From NCBI RefSeq assembly GCF_025602895.1, contig NW_026516481.1, positions 1-33,650 of the forward strand: 33,650 nucleotides of DNA, in the 5' to 3' direction. The notes under the pieces are model-generated. The model was not told the origin of the DNA. It did no database searches and saw only the letters and a list, made by a program, of their open reading frames with translations. The translations under genes and the position numbers were made by a program. The DNA comes from Polychytrium aggregatum. Its lineage: Eukaryota; Chytridiomycota; Chytridiomycetes; Polychytriales. This document shows, one piece after another, positions 30,101 through 33,650 of this stretch. How positions within the stretch are numbered: the stretch's first letter is position 1; each line of letters opens with the position of its first letter.

Positions 30101-31020
30101 TGAGTGGGACGCCTCGAGAGTCAACAGGGGTGCCAGACTCGGCATACACCTTCGTCGTGAGCACGGACCTTATCGACACCGTAGGATACGTCTCCGGCGA
30201 AGGAGGACGGATATCCATTTGGGCAGCGAAAATGTCGAGCTTGTCTTCCCGTGCAAGACGGAGAAGACTCGCCGCATTAACGAGCTCAATGTCGGGTGAA
30301 GATAAAGCCGTTGGCTCTTCAGAAAGCGAAGCAGAGTCAAGGCGGGAAGAAAGGGAAGGCGAAGTGCCAAAGGAGGGAACCGGTGTAAGGGAAGGACCGG
30401 AGGGAGGAGGAGTCAAAGGCGAAGTGCCCGAAGGGGGAGGCGAGGAGCCGGAAGGGACGAGTGTCCAAGGAAGAAGCAGAGACATCCGCGAGGATGTGTC
30501 CATCAGCAAGGCAAGAGGGATCGGAGAATGAAAGGGAGAGGGACTTCCAATTGACAACTGGATTATGCAAGCGCATCCAGGGAAGACCAAGAGTGATGGG
30601 AGTGGTGGAGAGTCGAGTCACAAGAAAAGAAATCGACTCGGTGTGGGAACCAATGGTCAGAGTCAAAGGCGCGGTTTGGAAACGAATGAAACCGGCCGAA
30701 GAACCATCAGCAAGGGAAACGAGTAGTAAGGAGTAGAAAGAGGGATAAGAGAGAGTTTATGGAGATCGGCAAAGGCAGGATCAATGAGGGCAAGAGCGGA
30801 ACATCCATCATCAATAAAACAGAAAGGGAGATGGAGACCGGGCCCAGAAAGACTCATGACGATAAGAGTGGCCGGAAGAAGAAGCTTATCGTCCGATAGT
30901 GACGAGTCAGAGGGGGAAGATGTTCGTATCGCCGAACAGACCACCTCGCTTACTTGCGAGGTGCTGCTCGGCTGTGAGCATTTCCCGAGTTCCGTTTGAC
31001 CAGAACCGGGCACTGCTGAA
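27171..31020 (-). pseudogene. pol: Element C Pol (PR-RT-RNase H-integrase-chromodomain), multiply frameshifted
   Basis: Reading the minus strand from the frameshift site: a protease-like FIDDGCSALALIDPAF (about 30825-30780) with Asp-Asp-Gly where Asp-Ser/Thr-Gly is usual; LGLPWMRLHNPVVNW; a Pro/Ser-rich linker; RT with [14 protein letters not shown] (about 29815) and YLDD (29520-29509); RNase H PDASDFALGAVL (about 29075) and SDHQNLTRF; integrase H2C2 finger ending CEAC (about 28310), MDFITDLPPS, SDRGTQFTS (about 28040) and HPETDGSTEVLNQVIEQYLR; and a chromodomain with VQWKGYSETDRSWEP (about 27305-27260). Frame changes fall near 30690, 29815, 29420, 29140, 28210, 27740, 27545 and 27310. As printed it cannot make Pol. 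With LTRs over 99% identical, consensus errors are the simplest reason; a dead copy moved in trans is the alternative. Confidence 0.88.
30942..30986 (-). promoter_or_regulatory. Element C -1 ribosomal frameshift site
   Basis: On the minus strand G GGA AAT (30986-30980) is in gag phase, at the same Ser-Gly-Asn position as in A and B. A perfect 8-bp stem CACCTCGC/GCGAGGTG (30963-30956 with 30949-30942) has a 6-nt loop holding the gag stop. The spacer to this stem is 16 nt, longer than usual, but TGCTC/GAGCA can pair in between. Confidence 0.65.
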
Positions 31021-31894
31021 CATCGCGACTGCCGGGACAAGACTTTTCCCCGCAGTACAAGCAGAGACCCTGCTCACGACGTCGCTTTTTCTCGACGTCG
31101 GAGAGCTTAGCAGGGCGGACCGAGACAGAGTCAAGGTCCATGGGAGTGGGTGCAGAAGAGGAGGAAGAAGAAACATGCGCGGGAGAATGGTGGTGATGGG
31201 GAGCAGAGCGAGAAGAAGGAGGAGGAGGTTGGGAACGGGAGGAGACCTTGAGACGATGGAGGGCATCGTCGTACTCGACCGCTGCCTTGATCAACTCGGG
31301 CAAGGAAGCGGGAGCGGGGCGGAGACCGATGAGGTGGAACTTGACCTCAGACTTCAAACCCTCCTTGAAGAAGTGCATCTTGGTGGGTTCGTCAGTCTGG
31401 ACGCGGGCGGCGAGCTGGACGAAGCGGGTGGCGAAGGCTTGGCAGGACTTGAGCTGGACCAAGCGTTTGAGGTCGTTCAAGGCCTTATCTTGCGAGGAGG
31501 CCGTGTCCTCACCGAAGGTCGACTTGAGGGCAACTTCAAAATCCGCGAAGGAAGCCGGGAAGCGGTTGGCCATATAAAGGCGGCCTCGTACCACTTGAAG
31601 CTTCGCCGCGGAGGAAGGAGGTGGCAAAGGACCTTCTGGCGCTCGGGCGCAAAGAAGGCAGGATCGGCGAGGAAGACGAGGTGGCACTGGGCGAGGAAGG
31701 CCGTCGTTTCGCGGGAACCTAGGAACTCCTTGGGCTTGTTCACCTGGTAGACCTGGCGGGGAGCGGCGGCGGGAGCTTGCAGATCTTGGATCTGACGATG
31801 GAGAGCAGCGTTCTGGGTCATGAGGGCGTTCATACGCTCCTCCATGCGCGCCAGTACGCATTGAGATCTGCGGGGGTGCAGCAGGCTCAGCCAT
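30950..31894 (-). pseudogene. gag: Element C Gag, frameshifted
   Basis: Candidate starts are ATG 31894 and ATG 31845 (MEERMNALMTQNAALHRQIQ, a coiled helix like that opening Gag of B). The frame of the latter runs through VNKPKEFLGSRETTAFLAQC to about 31590, then sense continues in another frame with LYMANRFPASFADFEVALKS and the Gag core to TAA at 30952-30950. The zinc knuckle reads CLYCGEKSCPGSR, without the usual His, which may be another indel. If 31894 is the true start there are two compensating shifts. Confidence 0.8.
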
Positions 31895-31951
31895 CGGATC
31901 GACGAGGGAAAGAGAGGCGAAAGAAGAAGAAAGGCCGGGAAGCCAAGAGGG

Positions 31952-31963
31952 AGCGTTCAAAAT
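31952..31963 (-). promoter_or_regulatory. Element C primer-binding site (self-primed)
   Basis: In element sense ATTTTGAACGCT lies 2 nt inside the 5' LTR end and is the perfect reverse complement of AGCGTTCAAAAT in the LTR (minus strand, 32172-32161). There is no TGG-type tRNA site. Confidence 0.75.
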
Positions 31964-31965
31964 GA

Positions 31966-32754
31966 TGTTAGAGTCCAAAGGGGACTCAACGGCAAAAGAA
32001 GAAGTGAGCTCGAAGTGAGCTCAGGGAAGCAAGGGTAAAGTCCGAAGTGGACTCGGAGAGGGAGCGAGGGAAGCAAAGATCCGTTCAAGATAAGACTTGT
32101 CTCGAAATGAGACGTGAGGAACACTCAGAGAATAAAGTAGAAGGCACTTTATTTAGTCCTATTTTGAACGCTAAGGTTCGACTACACATCGCGGGGGTCA
32201 GGCTATTTATAGACAAGTCCGGACTTGGCAGCGAAGGGCGGCCAAGGGAGGGAAAAGTGGGCGATCGAGCAGGGCGAAGGGGGCGATGCACGAACGAGGG
32301 CCGAGAAGGACCACCGAGACAGGCAGAGAACCAAAGCGAGAGAGGCGCAAGCAAAAGCGAAGCACCTGGCAGGAGAAACGTGCAAAGGCGAAGCAATGTG
32401 ACTCAACGTCCAAGAAGCGGATTGGTCAAGTATAAGGTTGGGGCAAATGCATGCGAGATGAACAAGAGATCGGGGCGGTCAGGCAGGTCATGAGTCACCG
32501 GTGGGGGACACATGACCGGCAGCCGAATTGCAACCAATCGCAGCAAGGCGCGTGCACAAACAAACCGGCGCGTGCGAAGAAGACAAAGGAAGCGGAGCAG
32601 CGCGGGAAAACGGAAGTGCGGAAGGAGCGGAAAAGACAGGCAAAAGGCGGAAAATCGGAGGGGAACTGCAAGGCTACACACAAACAAACAGAAAGGCAAA
32701 AGAATAGCCAAGTGTGCAGTCAAAGTGGAGAACAAGCAGGAGCTATCCCTAACA
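31966..32754 (-). repeat. Element C 5' LTR
   Basis: This copy drives transcription in minus sense: TATAAATA at 32211-32204, self-primer at 32172-32161 starting 39 nt after the start of the TATA box, AATAAA inside an 8-bp hairpin, and four small hairpins before the LTR end at 31966. It is 789 bp against 791 bp for the other LTR. Confidence 0.93.
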
Positions 32755-32759
32755 TGTTC
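32755..32759 (+). repeat. Target-site duplication of element C, right copy
   Basis: TGTTC follows the LTR end ...CTAACA and matches 26361-26365. Confidence 0.9.
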
Positions 32760-33382
32760 CCACCTCCTTGACACTGACCGAGTCCACGGCTGGATTGCCT
32801 CCCAAACCAAGTGCCTTTGTCAAAGATCATCAAGTCCGACACAAGATGATCGCCGACGCGCTCACGGATGCGCAACAAGTGATGGCGAAGTACTACGACC
32901 GCCGACACCAGGATGTCTCCTTTGAGTTGGAGACCTTGTCTACCTGGACGCCGACAACATCAAGGTCCCCGAAGCCCAGTCAAAGAAGTTGTTGCCCAAG
33001 TACCGAGGACCGTTCAAGATAGCGGCCCGACCCAGTCCCCTCAACTACCTGTTGGACTTGCCACCTGGAAGCAAGCTCCATCCTGTCCTCCATGTGTCCA
33101 AGCTGCGTCGCCACACGACCCGCAGTCCAGCACAGTTCCCCGAGCCGACGAAGGTGTCCCGGACGACGCACCACTGGAAGACGACCTCGGACAATACTAT
33201 ACTCAAGAATATGAAGTCGAAAGGATCGTGAGGCACAAGAAAGTGGCTGATGGGTCACTTCGGTTTTATGTCAAGTGGGTGGTTACCCACACTCGGGCAA
33301 CACATGGCAAACACTGGAGGACTTGTCCCATGCACCCGAGGAGCTGAGTAAATACGGTAAAACCTCGAGGAGCCCCAAATAA
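32760..33382 (+). pseudogene. pol: Element A Pol, 3' end (GPY/F module and chromodomain), frame-broken
   Basis: This continues A pol after the C insertion. Motifs: MIADALTDAQQVMAKYYDRR (helical integrase C-terminal part), KYRGPFKI and LPPGSKLHPVLHVSKL (GPY/F module, about 32990-33105), and a chromodomain starting YEVERIVRHKK (about 33210) with YVKW and a GNTW-type segment after a one-base break near 33280. The most likely stop is TAA 33380-33382. At least three frame changes are needed. Confidence 0.82.
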
Positions 33383-33395
33383 AGAGCACACGCAG

Positions 33396-33412
33396 GGCTC
33401 CTCGCAGGAGCC
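33396..33412 (+). repeat. Hairpin between element A pol and its 3' LTR
   Basis: GGCTCCT (33396-33402) and AGGAGCC (33406-33412) form a perfect 7-bp stem with a CGC loop, extendable by a G-U and an A-U pair. It lies after the pol stop and just before the polypurine tract. Confidence 0.6.
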
Positions 33413-33417
33413 TTCTT

Positions 33418-33428
33418 AAGTGTGGGAG
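33418..33428 (+). promoter_or_regulatory. Element A polypurine tract
   Basis: AAGTGTGGGAG, a mostly purine run ending at the 3' LTR. Confidence 0.6.
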
Positions 33429-33650
33429 TGTAGGAGATGGTATCTCCGACGCTGTGCTGCGCGTACTGCGCGTACTCGCGGCGCAGTGGGTCGTGACCTG
33501 TGCTGCGCTTTGCGTTTTCACGCACCGCAGGCAGGCCACCGCAGGGTATACCTGCGGGTTGCCCCCGTTCCCCCCCGTTTGTCTGGAGTTCGGTTTTATC
33601 GTGAATAAACGTAAGTGCTCCCCGAGCTCACGTCCGCTAGAGTAGCCTAG
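33429..33650 (+). repeat. Element A 3' LTR, truncated by window end
   Basis: It matches 13263-13486 with a few short indels (around 33477, 33575 and 33630). About 85 bp of the LTR should lie beyond the window. Confidence 0.9.

Larger units (their letters stand above)
26366..32754 (-). mobile_element. Element C: self-priming Ty3/gypsy chromovirus, inverted, with broken frames
   Basis: Element C has LTRs 26366-27156 and 31966-32754, a TGTTC target duplication, and coding sense on the minus strand. The LTRs (791 and 789 bp) differ by one substitution and two single-base indels, so insertion was recent. Coding motifs are complete in order, but the frame changes about nine times. It is inserted in element A pol, between the integrase core and the GPY/F module. 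Confidence 0.93.
13263..33650 (+). mobile_element. Element A: Ty3/gypsy chromovirus, host of two nested insertions, 3' end beyond window
   Basis: Element A has a left LTR at 13263, gag, a pol in the -1 frame with protease, reverse transcriptase, RNase H, integrase and a chromodomain, and a right LTR starting at 33429 that is cut by the window end. Its pol is split: 14494-17653, then element B, then a restart at a point equivalent to 15112 (23731-26365), then element C, then 32760-33382. The bases before the left LTR (13258-13262) read AATTG, so AATTG should follow the right LTR just outside the window if the ends belong to one insertion. Because of the repeated 2.5-kb segment, the two ends may come from different copies of A. 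Confidence 0.9.

Noticed and set aside
30899..31750. Plus-strand open frame of 283 codons
   Set aside because: It is antisense to Gag of element C and is low-complexity (Gly/Arg/Glu-rich).
13263..33650. CRISPR array, operon or prophage interpretation of the repeats
   Set aside because: Repeats are LTRs of chromoviruses, genes nearby have spliceosomal introns, and there is no regularly spaced repeat-spacer pattern.

Overview
The window looks like nuclear DNA of a fungus. Genes have short spliceosomal introns (GTAAGT-type donors, pyrimidine/CAG acceptors), the housekeeping genes are of fungal/opisthokont type, and a nest of Ty3/gypsy chromoviruses fills the right-hand 20 kb. A gene resembling the NELF-C/D (TH1) subunit, a factor generally reported missing from budding yeast and most Dikarya, suggests an early-diverging fungus or a close relative; this placement is inference.

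Host part (1-13262). From left to right: an unrecognised open frame (27-812, +); a class I sirtuin (SIR2-like, 1356-3603, -) whose conserved motifs are all present but spread over several frames; an intact four-exon Bet1-type SNARE (4128-4951, -); a decayed IS630/Tc1-like transposase fragment (about 5460-5870, -); an intact four-exon ribose-phosphate pyrophosphokinase of the Prs5 type (6236-8056, -); and, divergently transcribed from it, the NELF-C/D-like gene (about 8501-11025, +). From 11026 to 13262 the sequence is AT-richer and no gene is recognisable.

Retroelement nest (13263-33650). Element A is a chromovirus with a tRNA-type primer site; its 3' LTR runs off the window end. Its pol is interrupted by element B (17654-23730, same strand) and by element C (26366-32754, opposite strand). 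C has an exact 5-bp target duplication (TGTTC). B does not: the A sequence right of B restarts 2.5 kb upstream of where it stopped, so A 15112-17653 is present twice (again at 23731-26273). The two copies differ by about 15 single-base indels and one substitution. The left half of A and all of B have intact reading frames; from about 23.4 kb on, frames are broken by many single-base indels. Together this points to a consensus-quality change and either a join made through B or an ectopic recombination.

Shared logic of the elements. All three place an in-phase GGGAAAY heptamer at the same spot near the end of gag, followed by a stem-loop around the gag stop, with pol in the -1 frame. B and C, but not A, carry a 12-nt stretch in the LTR that is perfectly complementary to the sequence just inside the 5' LTR, as in self-priming Tf1/sushi-type elements. 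In both, that stretch begins exactly 39 nt after the start of a TATAAATA box. C also carries a series of short hairpins with similar 5-nt loops from R through U5.
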